Shown: positions 1-6,804, counted from the stretch's first letter. The stretch: 7,351 bases of DNA from an uncultured Psychrobacillus sp. (GCA_934234185.1 CAKQHO010000142.1:1-7351); one strand, 5' to 3'. Program-made: numbers and translations. Notes: generated by a model from the letters alone, not told the origin.

Positions 1-57
1 TCTCGATTGGCGAAGCTTGCCTTAGGGGTTCATGGGTGAGGTAAGTCTTTACGTGTG

Positions 58-90
58 AAAAAGCCCTGAATAATAACTATTCAGGGCTTT
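58..90. terminator. Bidirectional intrinsic terminator
   Basis: A near-perfect inverted repeat (arms about 60-72 and 78-90, loop of about 5 nt) has a GCCC/GGGC core and A/T-rich outer pairs. It is followed by TTTATTTAT on the plus strand and by a five-T run (62-58) on the minus strand, so it can stop transcription from either side. On the minus strand it is the second, stronger terminator after tctA. On the plus strand it could end a gene lying mostly outside the window. Confidence 0.85.
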
Positions 91-126
91 ATTTATGCTA
101 CATTAATTTAGTTTGTAACGAACAAC

Positions 127-148
127 AAAAAGTTGCCTTTTGAAGGCA
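127..148 (-). terminator. Intrinsic terminator directly after tctA
   Basis: On the minus strand a 6-bp stem (148-143 with 139-134, three-base loop) is followed by a T run (131-127). It starts about 19 nt after the tctA stop. The stem is short, so it is probably leaky and backed up by the hairpin at 60-90. Confidence 0.6.
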
Positions 149-166
149 GTCTTTAAAAAATACTTA

Positions 167-1693
167 TTACCCTTCTTCGTTAATAATAACGTTTTTTCCT
201 CGTATCTTAAGAAGCAAAGGCACTAGTATCCATAAAACAGCAATCACTAAAAATATTAATGACAATGTATTTGTTACAAAGATACTAAAGTCACCATTAG
301 AAATTGTTAATGCACGTCTCATATTATTTTCAATCATTGGTCCCAACACTAGAGCAAGCACTAATGGAGCTACAGGATAATCATTTTTTGACAAATAATA
401 ACCTGCCACACCGCAGCCTAACAATAATAGCAAATCAAATGTTGTATATTGAACCGCATAGACACCAAATACGGATATGGCGATAATTAATGGCAATAGA
501 TATTTCTTTGGTGTCTCAATTACTTTTGCGAAGATACGTACAAGTGGCATATTTAAGATAAGTAACATTAGATTCCCTAAAAACATACTCGCAATTAATC
601 CCCATGCGACTTGTGGATGCTCTTCAAAAAGTAAAGGACCCGGTTGGATATTATACATAATAAAAGCGCCCATCAAAATAGCTGTTGTTCCTGATCCAGG
701 TATCCCTAAAGTCAAAAGCGGTATCATCGCTCCACCAGACGCAGCATTGTTGGCTGATTCCGGAGATGCAACCCCAGCAATATTTCCTTTTCCAAATGTT
801 TCTGGATTTTTGCTAATCTTTTTTTCCGCAATATATGCAAAGAAAGAAGCAAGTGTAGCACCTGCACCTGGCAAAACTCCTAGAAAAAAACCTAAAATGG
901 AACCACGGCCAATAGGTGCGGCGCTGTCTTTTAAATCTTGTTTTGTAGGGATGATACGTTTAATTTTTGCGACCGGCTCTTCATCCTTTTCTTTTTCAAT
1001 AATTGTTTTGAAAACCTCACCTAATGCAAATAATCCTACGGCTACTGTTAAGAATTCAATACCGCTATAAAGTACAGGTTGATCATATGTAAATCGTGAT
1101 ATTCCTGAAACAGCATCTATCCCAATTGTTCCTAACAACAGACCTAGAACAGTCATTATTAGCGCTTTAGTTATAGATTTCCCAGCTAGGCCGCTAACAG
1201 CTGCCAACCCTAATAGCATAAGAGAAAAATAATCTGCGGGACCAAAATCAATGGCAACTTTAGATAATGGCCTTGCTAATAAAACCAATCCAATTAACGA
1301 CACTATACCTGCGACAAATGATCCAATAGCGGCAATAGCTAAAGCTGAACCTGCTCTTCCCTGTTTTGCCATTTCATAACCATCTAATGTAGTAACTACA
1401 GATGATGATTCCCCAGGAGTATTTAATAAGATAGAAGTAGTCGACCCTCCATACATTGCTCCATAATATACCCCTGCAAGAAGTATAATTGAACTGGTTG
1501 CAGCCATTTCAACTGGTAGCCCAGATGTTAATGTAGCTGTAACTGGTATCAACAATGCCACCCCACTCATTGGTCCAATACCCGGTAATACACCTACTGC
1601 AGTACCGATAAGCACACCTATTAATGCAAAAAGTATATTATGCCATTGAAATGCTATCGCAAACCCATTCATTAAAAATTGTAGTGTCTCCAT
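167..1693 (-). CDS. tctA: Tripartite tricarboxylate transporter, large permease subunit TctA
   Basis: This is the large integral-membrane subunit of a TTT-family secondary transporter. With TctB it forms the membrane part that takes substrate from the binding protein TctC and couples uptake to an ion gradient. The 508-residue protein is full length for the family and very hydrophobic. It shows both conserved TctA regions: an N-terminal one (about residues 35-125: VLPGIGPMSG, then GGSTTSILLNTPGE and a DGYEMAKQGRAG stretch), and its internal repeat (about 270-345: LPGAGATLASF, SPESANNAASGG, LTLGIPGSGTTA). The ATG at 1693 follows a GGAAGG ribosome binding site. The gene lies 17 nt after the end of the tctB reading frame, so it is the last gene of a tctCBA operon. 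It looks intact, but its upstream partner tctB carries a premature stop, which may reduce its translation or make it useless. The substrate (citrate, another carboxylate, or an aromatic acid) cannot be told from TctA itself. Confidence 0.95.
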   Translation of the reverse strand: METLQFLMNGFAIAFQWHNILFALIGVLIGTAVGVLPGIGPMSGVALLIPVTATLTSGLPVEMAATSSIILLAGVYYGAMYGGSTTSILLNTPGESSSVVTTLDGYEMAKQGRAGSALAIAAIGSFVAGIVSLIGLVLLARPLSKVAIDFGPADYFSLMLLGLAAVSGLAGKSITKALIMTVLGLLLGTIGIDAVSGISRFTYDQPVLYSGIEFLTVAVGLFALGEVFKTIIEKEKDEEPVAKIKRIIPTKQDLKDSAAPIGRGSILGFFLGVLPGAGATLASFFAYIAEKKISKNPETFGKGNIAGVASPESANNAASGGAMIPLLTLGIPGSGTTAILMGAFIMYNIQPGPLLFEEHPQVAWGLIASMFLGNLMLLILNMPLVRIFAKVIETPKKYLLPLIIAISVFGVYAVQYTTFDLLLLLGCGVAGYYLSKNDYPVAPLVLALVLGPMIENNMRRALTISNGDFSIFVTNTLSLIFLVIAVLWILVPLLLKIRGKNVIINEEG

Positions 1694-1710
1694 GAATTCT
1701 CTTCCTTCCT

Positions 1711-2169
1711 TTAGAATGGAAACCCGGGTAAGGAACCACCTAGAACATTAACGAATACATAATAAACAAACAATGTGAATGCACCGGACACAATAATAGA
1801 ACTAAGCCATTTTTTCTTTTCAAAGGTACTGAAACTAATTAAAAGAAATAAGAATGTAGAAATAATATAGCCTAGTTTTTCAAGAAGCAATACGTAACCT
1901 AGTGCGACAAGAAAGATTATTATAAATTATTTATAATTATATAAGTCTTTATTTTTTTTTTGTGTCTCTTTAGGCTCTTTATTTTTTATCGTCTCAATAA
2001 GGAGAATTCCGCCAAGAATGAACAATGCTATCCCTAACCCCATCGGAAAAGTTTTAGGACCAATTGCAGAACCATACGCACTATCTGATATATCTCGCGA
2101 TTCAACAAATACAAGAATTCCCAGCGCTAAAAAACCAATGCTTGCTATACGATCAAAGTATCTATTCAT
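1711..2169 (-). pseudogene. tctB: TctB small permease subunit, interrupted by an in-frame TAA
   Basis: This is the small membrane subunit of the tripartite tricarboxylate transporter, normally about 150 residues with four membrane helices. The start ATG at 2169 (MNRYFDRIASIGFLALG) has GAGGT just upstream and is preferred to an in-frame ATG at 2217, which sits inside a hairpin. Eighty codons encode helices 1 and 2 plus a Lys-rich cytoplasmic linker, then comes TAA (1929-1927). Reading straight on in the same frame gives 71 further codons, starting FIIIFLVALGYVLLEKLGYI and ending GGSLPGFPF before the stop at 1713-1711. These supply helices 3 and 4, and the total of 152 codons is the normal TctB length. 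The lesion therefore looks like a single-base nonsense change (for example AAA to TAA), not a frameshift. A run of ten A (minus strand, 1961-1952) lies upstream, but shifting by one base either way meets stops at once, so slippage would not rescue it. I see no start codon with a ribosome site for the second half. A sequencing error or stop readthrough remains possible. Confidence 0.85.
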
Positions 2170-2193
2170 TGTTACCTCACTCCCAAAAAGGAA

Positions 2194-2217
2194 ATGCGAG
2201 CAAGGTATCGCTCGCAT
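2194..2217 (-). other. Intercistronic hairpin between tctC and tctB
   Basis: A perfect 8-bp inverted repeat (ATGCGAGC at 2194-2201, GCTCGCAT at 2210-2217, 8-nt loop) begins about 7 nt after the tctC stop. On the transcript it is followed by a T-rich stretch (TTTCCTTTTT). Its position just behind a binding-protein gene suggests an mRNA-stabilising hairpin or leaky terminator that gives more TctC than permease. That role is inferred; the hairpin itself is plain in the sequence. Confidence 0.65.
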
Positions 2218-2224
2218 CCGACAA

Positions 2225-3253
2225 TTATTTTTGCATGCCTAATGCTGTTAACATATCCTGAATAACAACTTCCTGCTCTTCAAGAAATGCTGTGAAATCA
2301 TCCCCTGAACGATATTCATTCTCCCAACCATTACGTTTTAGCTCTTCTGCCCATTCTTCAGATTTTGAAAGCATATCAAGTTTTTCTAGCCAATAATTTT
2401 TCGCAGTCTCTGACATATTTTTAGGACCAAAAATGCCACGCCAAATTGTGAATTCGGCATCTATTCCTAAATCATACAATGTAGGTATCTTTTCCAACCC
2501 ATCAAGCTCTAGTTTTTTGGGTGATGTCACAGCCAAAACACGTACATCTCCACTTTTTACATAAGGGGTAACAGTAGAGATATCTGTTCCGATTGCATCT
2601 GCATTATTCCCTAACAAGGCAGCCATTGCTTCTCCACCGCCATCATATGAGACGTATTTCACTTCCTTAGGGTTGATTCCATACTTATAAGCAGGGAGTA
2701 TGGTAATTAAATGATCCATAGATCCTGGTGAAGATCCACCAGCTAAAGTAAGGGACGATGAATCTGCTTTGATTGCATCTAATAATTCTGTTAGATTTTT
2801 ATATGGTGAATCTGCTTTTACAACAATTGCACCAAAGTCTTTCGTCAATTGCGCTAAAGGCGTTGTATCTTTGTAACCATAAGGGCTATTCCCTTCAGCT
2901 TTTAAATTATTTATTAAGATTGGTGGTGATTTTACCATGAGCATATGGTCATTTTTAGCCTCTTTTGTACCATATGTCGCCATAAAAACCGCCCCACCAC
3001 CGCCTGGCTTATTTTCGATTGTAATAGCCTTCTTAATAAGTCCAGTATCATTCATGACCTTGCCAATTGAACGAGCTGTTAAATCCCACCCCCCACCAGC
3101 CCCTGAAGGTGCAACGATCGTAATATTATTTTTGGGATATCCTTCACTTCCCGCTGCTCCCGAGCCTCCAGTAGTAGATTCATTACAAGCTGTTAATACC
3201 AAAATCAGAGTAATAACTGAAAAGAGCACAAGTAGTTTTCTATATGTAGCCAT
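2225..3253 (-). CDS. tctC: Tripartite tricarboxylate transporter substrate-binding lipoprotein TctC
   Basis: This is the extracytoplasmic binding protein (TctC/Bug family) that captures the carboxylate and delivers it to TctAB. The 342-residue length fits the family. The N-terminus is a lipoprotein signal peptide: Arg-Lys at 5-6, a hydrophobic core, and the lipobox LTAC with Cys23 as the predicted lipidated residue, followed by a Ser/Gly-rich linker. The mature part begins with the family signature YPKNNITIVAPSGAGGGWD and continues with typical Bug elements: TARSIGKVM, IENKPGGGG, TLAGGSSPGSMDH, VKYVSYDGGGEAMAALLG and GDVRVLAVTSPKK. The ATG at 3253 follows a strong GGGAGG site 5 nt upstream. 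It is the first gene of tctCBA, with a cre site and 9-bp direct repeats upstream and a hairpin behind it. I see no damage. Ligand identity is not readable, because Bug proteins bind many carboxylates; the neighbouring CitA-type sensor favours citrate or a related acid. Confidence 0.95.
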   Translation of the reverse strand: MATYRKLLVLFSVITLILVLTACNESTTGGSGAAGSEGYPKNNITIVAPSGAGGGWDLTARSIGKVMNDTGLIKKAITIENKPGGGGAVFMATYGTKEAKNDHMLMVKSPPILINNLKAEGNSPYGYKDTTPLAQLTKDFGAIVVKADSPYKNLTELLDAIKADSSSLTLAGGSSPGSMDHLITILPAYKYGINPKEVKYVSYDGGGEAMAALLGNNADAIGTDISTVTPYVKSGDVRVLAVTSPKKLELDGLEKIPTLYDLGIDAEFTIWRGIFGPKNMSETAKNYWLEKLDMLSKSEEWAEELKRNGWENEYRSGDDFTAFLEEQEVVIQDMLTALGMQK

Positions 3254-3289
3254 ACTAACCTCCCATTTAACTTAGTACTTTACACAAAA

Positions 3290-3303
3290 TGTAAGCGCTA
3301 TCT
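3290..3303. promoter_or_regulatory. cre site (CcpA operator) upstream of tctC
   Basis: TGTAAGCGCTATCT matches the cre consensus TGWAANCGNTNWCA at 13 of 14 positions (only the last base differs). It lies about 37 nt upstream of the tctC start and directly abuts the likely -10 element, so bound CcpA-HPr(Ser-P) would block initiation. This fits glucose repression of carboxylate uptake. The match is seen; the repression is inferred. Confidence 0.75.
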
Positions 3304-3309
3304 ATATTA
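3304..3309 (-). promoter_or_regulatory. Probable -10 of the tctCBA promoter
   Basis: On the minus strand TAATAT (3309-3304), overlapping TATAGA (3306-3301), is the best -10 candidate in front of tctC. About 17 nt upstream there is no good -35 (a TAAAAT-like sequence). This is the pattern expected of a promoter that needs an activator. Another AT-rich candidate (TATAAA) lies further upstream, so the exact start point is uncertain. Confidence 0.4.
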
Positions 3310-3356
3310 AAATGCATTTTCCCTACATTTTATATATTTCACAAATATTATTCTTT

Positions 3357-3392
3357 TTGTTTATAAATTCTATTTTGTTCATATTGTTCATA
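3357..3392 (-). promoter_or_regulatory. Phased 9-bp direct repeats, likely response-regulator binding site
   Basis: On the minus strand TATGAACAA occurs twice in perfect tandem (3392-3384 and 3383-3375). A one-mismatch copy, TATAAACAA, occurs at 3365-3357, exactly 18 nt (two repeat units) from the neighbouring perfect copy. The cluster lies about 50-85 nt upstream of the presumed -10, the usual place for an activator. The adjacent CitT/DcuR-type regulator is the obvious candidate to bind here. The repeats are seen; the binding is inferred. Confidence 0.55.
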
Positions 3393-3393
3393 G

Positions 3394-3421
3394 AAAAAAT
3401 AAAACGCTGCTTTTAGCAGCG
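3394..3421 (-). terminator. Intrinsic terminator after the response regulator
   Basis: On the minus strand CGCTGCT (3421-3415... read as the 5' arm of a 7-bp stem) pairs with AGCAGCG (3411-3405) around a three-base loop, followed by TTTTATTTTTT down to 3394. It starts about 8 nt after the regulator stop. It separates the two-component operon from tctCBA, which therefore needs its own promoter. Confidence 0.85.
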
Positions 3422-3429
3422 CTTAATCA

Positions 3430-4119
3430 TTATGTTTTAAAATACCTTCTTTCTGGCCTTCCGACTGATCCATAAATGTATTCTACATGGATTAACTTCT
3501 CCCCCAATAGATACTCCAAATAACGTCGAGCTGTCGTCCGACTAATCCCCAAATTTTTCCCCAGCATTTCTGCTGTAATACCAACTTTGCATGTTCCGAT
3601 GAATTCCATAACTTTTGATTTGGTAATGGGATCAATCCCCTTGGGAATGTCCGATATTTTCCTGCTTGAATTACGTTCATTTTTGGAATTCCATAACTGT
3701 TCAATATCCTCCTCACTCAATATATTTCCACGTTCAAAAATCAATCTTTTCTCCTTATAGTTCAAGAGACATTGCGTAAACTTATCCAATGTAAGCGGTT
3801 TTAATAGATAATCAAAAACACCATTTATAAATGCCTTTCGTACAATTTCTGTTTCAGAAGCACCTGTAATTAAAATTATATCTGTTTCGGGACTCTTCTC
3901 CCTAATAAAATTAAGCAGCTCAATTCCTAGGTCATCCGGTAAATATATATCTAGCAATACAAGTTGTGGCCGCAGACTATCTACCCATAGTTTCCCTTCT
4001 TCAACTGTATGTGCCATCCCTATTGTTTGAAAACCGTCTATATTTGCAATAAAACTTTCATGAATTTTAGCAATTCTCTCATCATCTTCAACTATTAAAA
4101 CCTCTATATATTTATCCAA
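3430..4119 (-). CDS. Response regulator of the CitT/DcuR/MalR type
   Basis: This is a cytoplasmic DNA-binding regulator, phosphorylated by the sensor kinase encoded just upstream. With the TTG start it has 229 residues. The receiver domain (about 5-122) has acidic residues Asp12 and Asp13 (LIVEDD), phospho-acceptor Asp57 (LVLLDIYLPD), Thr85 (ILITGAS) and Lys107 (YLLKPL). A linker leads to a C-terminal helix-turn-helix (about 165-225: ITAEMLGKNLGISRTTARRY, then SVGRPERRY), as in the regulators of citrate, malate and fumarate uptake. I chose TTG at 4119 because GGGTGA lies 5 nt upstream and it gives the short N-terminus usual before the first beta strand. An in-frame GTG at 4128 has no ribosome site, and the ATG at 4197 would add 26 residues inside the kinase gene. 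The TTG overlaps the kinase stop region, so translation is probably coupled. The likely target is the tctCBA promoter immediately downstream. Confidence 0.93.
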   Translation of the reverse strand: MDKYIEVLIVEDDERIAKIHESFIANIDGFQTIGMAHTVEEGKLWVDSLRPQLVLLDIYLPDDLGIELLNFIREKSPETDIILITGASETEIVRKAFINGVFDYLLKPLTLDKFTQCLLNYKEKRLIFERGNILSEEDIEQLWNSKNERNSSRKISDIPKGIDPITKSKVMEFIGTCKVGITAEMLGKNLGISRTTARRYLEYLLGEKLIHVEYIYGSVGRPERRYFKT

Positions 4120-5707
4120 ACCTCTCACCCTTTTTGGGGATAGATATAATAAAGAGTGCGCCCCCCAAATCCCCTTTTTCAATTGATATAGAGCCATTGA
4201 GAATTTTTAAATTTTCTTTAACGATATGAAGACCATATCCCCTATTCTTCGAAGCTTTTGTTGAATTCTTTAATTCGAATATTGTTTCTACCTGATTATC
4301 ATCGATTCCGTCACCAGAATCTTCGATTTCAAAGACAATCTCATGCTCATGTTGAAAAATATACAACCGTACAATCCGTTGTTCCTCTTTTAACTTTTCT
4401 ACAGCTTCAAATGCATTAATTACTAGATTGCCCAATATAGAAATCAGCAAATGCTTCTCAATAGGCATTTCTAACTTATCACAATAACTACTCTCATCTA
4501 AAATCAGTTTTACCTTTAATTCTTTTGCTCGGTTATAGTAGCCAATAATAATACCGCTTAAATACATATCCCTAATATGCTTATTCATAAAATTTATTAA
4601 AGCATCATTCTCATTCTTTTCTTGGTGTATAAGTTCAAGTACTTCATCATATGCCTGTAACTGAATAAGACCAGAAATGGTGTAAAGAAAATTATTATGT
4701 TCATGAGTTTGAGCTCTAAGAGATTCAATATATTGCTTCACTTGAGATAGCTCATCTGCAATATGATCAATATCTTCAAAGGGCCGAAAACTCGATACTG
4801 CTCCTATAAATTTTCCATTATTTATAATAGGTACACGATTCACCAGTGTTTTTGTGTTATTAATATACATTACTCGGTCAAACTGTGTCTCCCCATGCTT
4901 CATTACTTCTATTAGTCTAGTATTAGGTATGATGGCTTTAATATTTTTTCCGACCACTGGCTCCTTGCTGTTTAAAATTTCATTTGCTGCTTGATTACTA
5001 AAAGTAATTGTTTCATTTGTATCAACAACAATGATCCCTTCCCTAATAGACTCTACCATTGCATTTCTCTCCGTAAATAATTTTGCTAGTTCTTCCGGTT
5101 CATAGTTAAGAAGCAATTGTTTTATTTTATTGGAAAGATATATGGCCAGTAAAACGGAAAAAGCGATTGTAAATACTGATACCACAATTAGAGATTTTGA
5201 ATAAACCATATTTATAGTGAATATATCCTTACGCAAAAAACCAACTGAAACAACTCCAATTACATTACCTTTCTCATCAAAAACAGGTGATTTCCCCCGA
5301 AGTGCTTCTCCAAGCGTCCCTTTTGCAATAGATATATACGCGTCACCATCAATGAGAGCTTTCTCATTATCATCACCCACCATTTTTTCACCGATTCTGC
5401 TTTTAATCGGATGGGCATACCGTATTGAGTTTATATCTCCAATAACAACATATTCAGCACCAACTTGCCGTTGAATTTCAAGAGCCAGTTCTTGCAATTC
5501 ATCTGTAGTACTCCCGTTTTCTAGCGCTTCCACAACTATTGGGTATTTAGCTGTTAGCTTAGCTACACTTAACGCTCTCTCTCCAATCTCCTTCTCAACT
5601 GCATTGGATATGATAAAATACGACGGGACTACAGCAATTAACATAATTATTGAACCCAATAACATGTTATATTTTAAGAATCGAAAATTTAAAGTCTCTC
5701 TCCTCAT
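4112..5707 (-). CDS. Sensor histidine kinase of the CitA/DcuS type
   Basis: This membrane sensor (531 residues, normal for the family) detects an external carboxylate and phosphorylates the regulator encoded after it. Order of parts: TM1 (about 14-36); an extracytoplasmic PDC-type domain (about 37-168); TM2 (about 171-192); a cytoplasmic PAS domain (about 212-310); a dimerisation helix with the phospho-acceptor His335 in LRAQTHEHNN; and an ATPase domain with N box Asn427/Asn431 (LGNLVINAFEA), G1 DSGDG at 463-467 and G2 RGYGLHIV at 489-496. In the sensor domain Arg96 and His99 (RYAHP) and Arg137 and Lys139 (LGEALRGK) lie at the spacing of the citrate/C4-dicarboxylate-binding residues of CitA and DcuS, so a di- or tricarboxylate ligand is likely. 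The ATG at 5707 is preferred to one at 5734 because GGAAAGG lies just upstream of it and it gives the basic N-terminus MRRETLNFRF. It has its own extended -10 promoter and overlaps the regulator gene. Confidence 0.94.
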   Translation of the reverse strand: MRRETLNFRFLKYNMLLGSIIMLIAVVPSYFIISNAVEKEIGERALSVAKLTAKYPIVVEALENGSTTDELQELALEIQRQVGAEYVVIGDINSIRYAHPIKSRIGEKMVGDDNEKALIDGDAYISIAKGTLGEALRGKSPVFDEKGNVIGVVSVGFLRKDIFTINMVYSKSLIVVSVFTIAFSVLLAIYLSNKIKQLLLNYEPEELAKLFTERNAMVESIREGIIVVDTNETITFSNQAANEILNSKEPVVGKNIKAIIPNTRLIEVMKHGETQFDRVMYINNTKTLVNRVPIINNGKFIGAVSSFRPFEDIDHIADELSQVKQYIESLRAQTHEHNNFLYTISGLIQLQAYDEVLELIHQEKNENDALINFMNKHIRDMYLSGIIIGYYNRAKELKVKLILDESSYCDKLEMPIEKHLLISILGNLVINAFEAVEKLKEEQRIVRLYIFQHEHEIVFEIEDSGDGIDDNQVETIFELKNSTKASKNRGYGLHIVKENLKILNGSISIEKGDLGGALFIISIPKKGERFG

Positions 5708-5746
5708 TACTATTACCTTTCCTTGGAAAATCAAAAAGTTTCTAAT

Positions 5747-5755
5747 ATTATATCA
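5747..5755 (-). promoter_or_regulatory. Extended -10 promoter of the two-component operon
   Basis: On the minus strand TGATATAAT (5755-5747) is a perfect extended -10 (TG-N-TATAAT). It lies about 40 nt upstream of the kinase ATG at 5707. At 16-18 nt further upstream there is no convincing -35, which extended -10 promoters can do without. Expected transcription starts near 5740, leaving a leader of about 33 nt. Confidence 0.6.
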
Positions 5756-5905
5756 AATAATTATCTGTAGATTCTGAAAATATAACAATGCAAAAATATA
5801 AGCAAATCCCACCATTACAGCAAGATTTGCCCAGTATATATATTCTTTTAATAAATGTGTACTTAAAATTGCTAAGAACGTTCCTAGGATGCAAACTCTA
5901 AAATC
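5753..5905 (-). pseudogene. Start-less membrane-protein fragment, probable gene remnant
   Basis: Between the SAM hydrolase and the kinase, one minus-strand frame stays open for 50 codons (5905-5756), bounded by TAG at 5908-5906 and TGA at 5755-5753. The peptide is strikingly membrane-like: VCILGTFLAILSTHLL, a short KEYIYW turn, then a second hydrophobic stretch AVMVGFAYIFALLYF ending NLQIII. It reads like a two-helix hairpin from the end of a membrane protein. No ATG, GTG or TTG start lies ahead of the first helix; the only internal ATG would leave 20 residues. The TGA overlaps the kinase promoter. I do not recognise the family. AT-rich DNA can give hydrophobic open frames by chance, so this is a tentative call. 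Confidence 0.35.
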
Positions 5906-5931
5906 CTATCACGCCAATATTCATTAGTCGT

Positions 5932-6804
5932 TTACCAGGTATATGCTTTATTTACCGCCCATCGTCGCAACTTACGTATAGAAATCTTCCAGTCACTGCC
6001 TGTGCCAATTCCATACGTATGAGCAAATGATTTCTGATTGAGAGCCAATCCGAGGTTATCAAGGGAATTGACATACAGAATCGCATCCTCTAGCTCACTG
6101 TCCGCGAAGGAACGCCCATAAATGACCTCCTCCTCATACCGGACAGTTTTATCCTTTTCAATCTTGATTAATACTTTATCACCCAATGGGATATTCAATT
6201 GCTTAAATAGTTCTCTTGGGACATTGGTCCATAAGTTCCCAAATCTTATATCTAATATTTCAATAATACCTTTGATTTCATCTTCCTTTTTATATAATTC
6301 AGAGAGAGGGAATTCCACAAGTGACTTTACGTCAATCTTTGGTCCGACTTCCTTAAAGCTGATCACACCAGCGGCGATTCTTGCTCCTGTATAAGCATAT
6401 ACATCACGTCCATGGAAGGTATAAGATTCTCCCGAGCGGGGAAGGCGGTTCACCTTCTCATCAATCAGCCTTGCCTCTGTGATGCCAATCTTATTCTTAA
6501 TATGGGATAATGTACCGTTATCGGGTGTGACTACATAATGCCCGGCAGATGTCTTCGCCACAATACTGCGGCGGTCGCAGCCAACTCCTGGGTCAACCAC
6601 TGATACAAATACCGTGCCCTCTGGCCAATACGGAATGGCCTGCAAGAGACGATAGGAGCCTTCCCAAATATTGAACGTCGGAATGTCATGCGTATTATTG
6701 CTAATCTTCAGCGAGGGATCGACTGATAAGGCCACCCCGTACATGGCACTGACCGCCCCATCGCTTAATCCGAAATCAGATTGAAATACTAATAATCGTT
6801 TCAT
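5932..6804 (-). CDS. S-adenosyl-L-methionine hydrolase (adenosine-forming), DUF62 family
   Basis: This cytoplasmic enzyme (SAM hydroxide adenosyltransferase family) cleaves SAM with water to adenosine and L-methionine. The 290 residues match the family's usual 260-290 and show its motifs in order: QSDFGLSDG (8-16), THDIP (38-42), VSVVDPGVG (67-75), TPDNGTLSHI (93-102) and FHGRDVYA (130-137). Asp71, Arg78 or Arg79 and His131 correspond to the catalytic Asp-Arg-His set known in the family. The C-terminal domain (about 175-290) carries EILDIRFGNLWTN and the late GRSFAD and NSLDNLGLALN elements. I chose ATG at 6804, about 8 nt after AGGTGG; a GTG immediately before it (6807) is also possible. It stands alone behind a T-box leader with an ATG specifier, implying induction on methionine starvation. 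Its base composition is visibly richer in G+C than the tct genes. No good terminator follows the stop at 5932. Confidence 0.92.
   Translation of the reverse strand: MKRLLVFQSDFGLSDGAVSAMYGVALSVDPSLKISNNTHDIPTFNIWEGSYRLLQAIPYWPEGTVFVSVVDPGVGCDRRSIVAKTSAGHYVVTPDNGTLSHIKNKIGITEARLIDEKVNRLPRSGESYTFHGRDVYAYTGARIAAGVISFKEVGPKIDVKSLVEFPLSELYKKEDEIKGIIEILDIRFGNLWTNVPRELFKQLNIPLGDKVLIKIEKDKTVRYEEEVIYGRSFADSELEDAILYVNSLDNLGLALNQKSFAHTYGIGTGSDWKISIRKLRRWAVNKAYTW

Noticed and set aside
1..39. Plus-strand open frame SRLAKLALGVHG followed by TGA, possibly the end of a gene that converges on the terminator at 60-90.
   Set aside because: Only 12 codons are visible, and another plus frame is also open to a stop at 42-44; too short to support a gene.
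477..1070. Long plus-strand open frame of 197 codons opposite tctA.
   Set aside because: It is the antisense shadow of a clearly conserved membrane protein gene, with a low-complexity product and no ribosome site seen.
1952..1961. Run of ten A in tctB as a slippage site that might bypass the premature stop.
   Set aside because: Both the plus-one and minus-one frames hit stop codons within a short distance, so slippage cannot restore the downstream TctB frame.
2937..3275. Plus-strand open frame of 112 codons opposite the start of tctC.
   Set aside because: It mirrors the tctC signal peptide and Gly-rich region and would run into the tctC promoter; no independent support.
3790..3803. A second cre-like sequence, TGTAAGCGGTTTTA, with 13 of 14 consensus positions.
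   Set aside because: It lies inside the regulator gene over the conserved Lys-Pro-Leu-Thr-Leu codons and far from any promoter, so the match is probably a by-product of coding. Roadblock repression cannot be excluded.
5802..5830. Seven-base inverted repeat GCAAATC / GATTTGC, considered as a terminator for the SAM hydrolase gene.
   Set aside because: The 15-base loop, weak stem and absence of a T run make it a poor terminator.
5872..5887. Imperfect palindrome CTAAGAACGTTCCTAG in the gap between the SAM hydrolase and the kinase.
   Set aside because: No loop or T run, far from the kinase promoter, and a short palindrome in AT-rich DNA is unremarkable.
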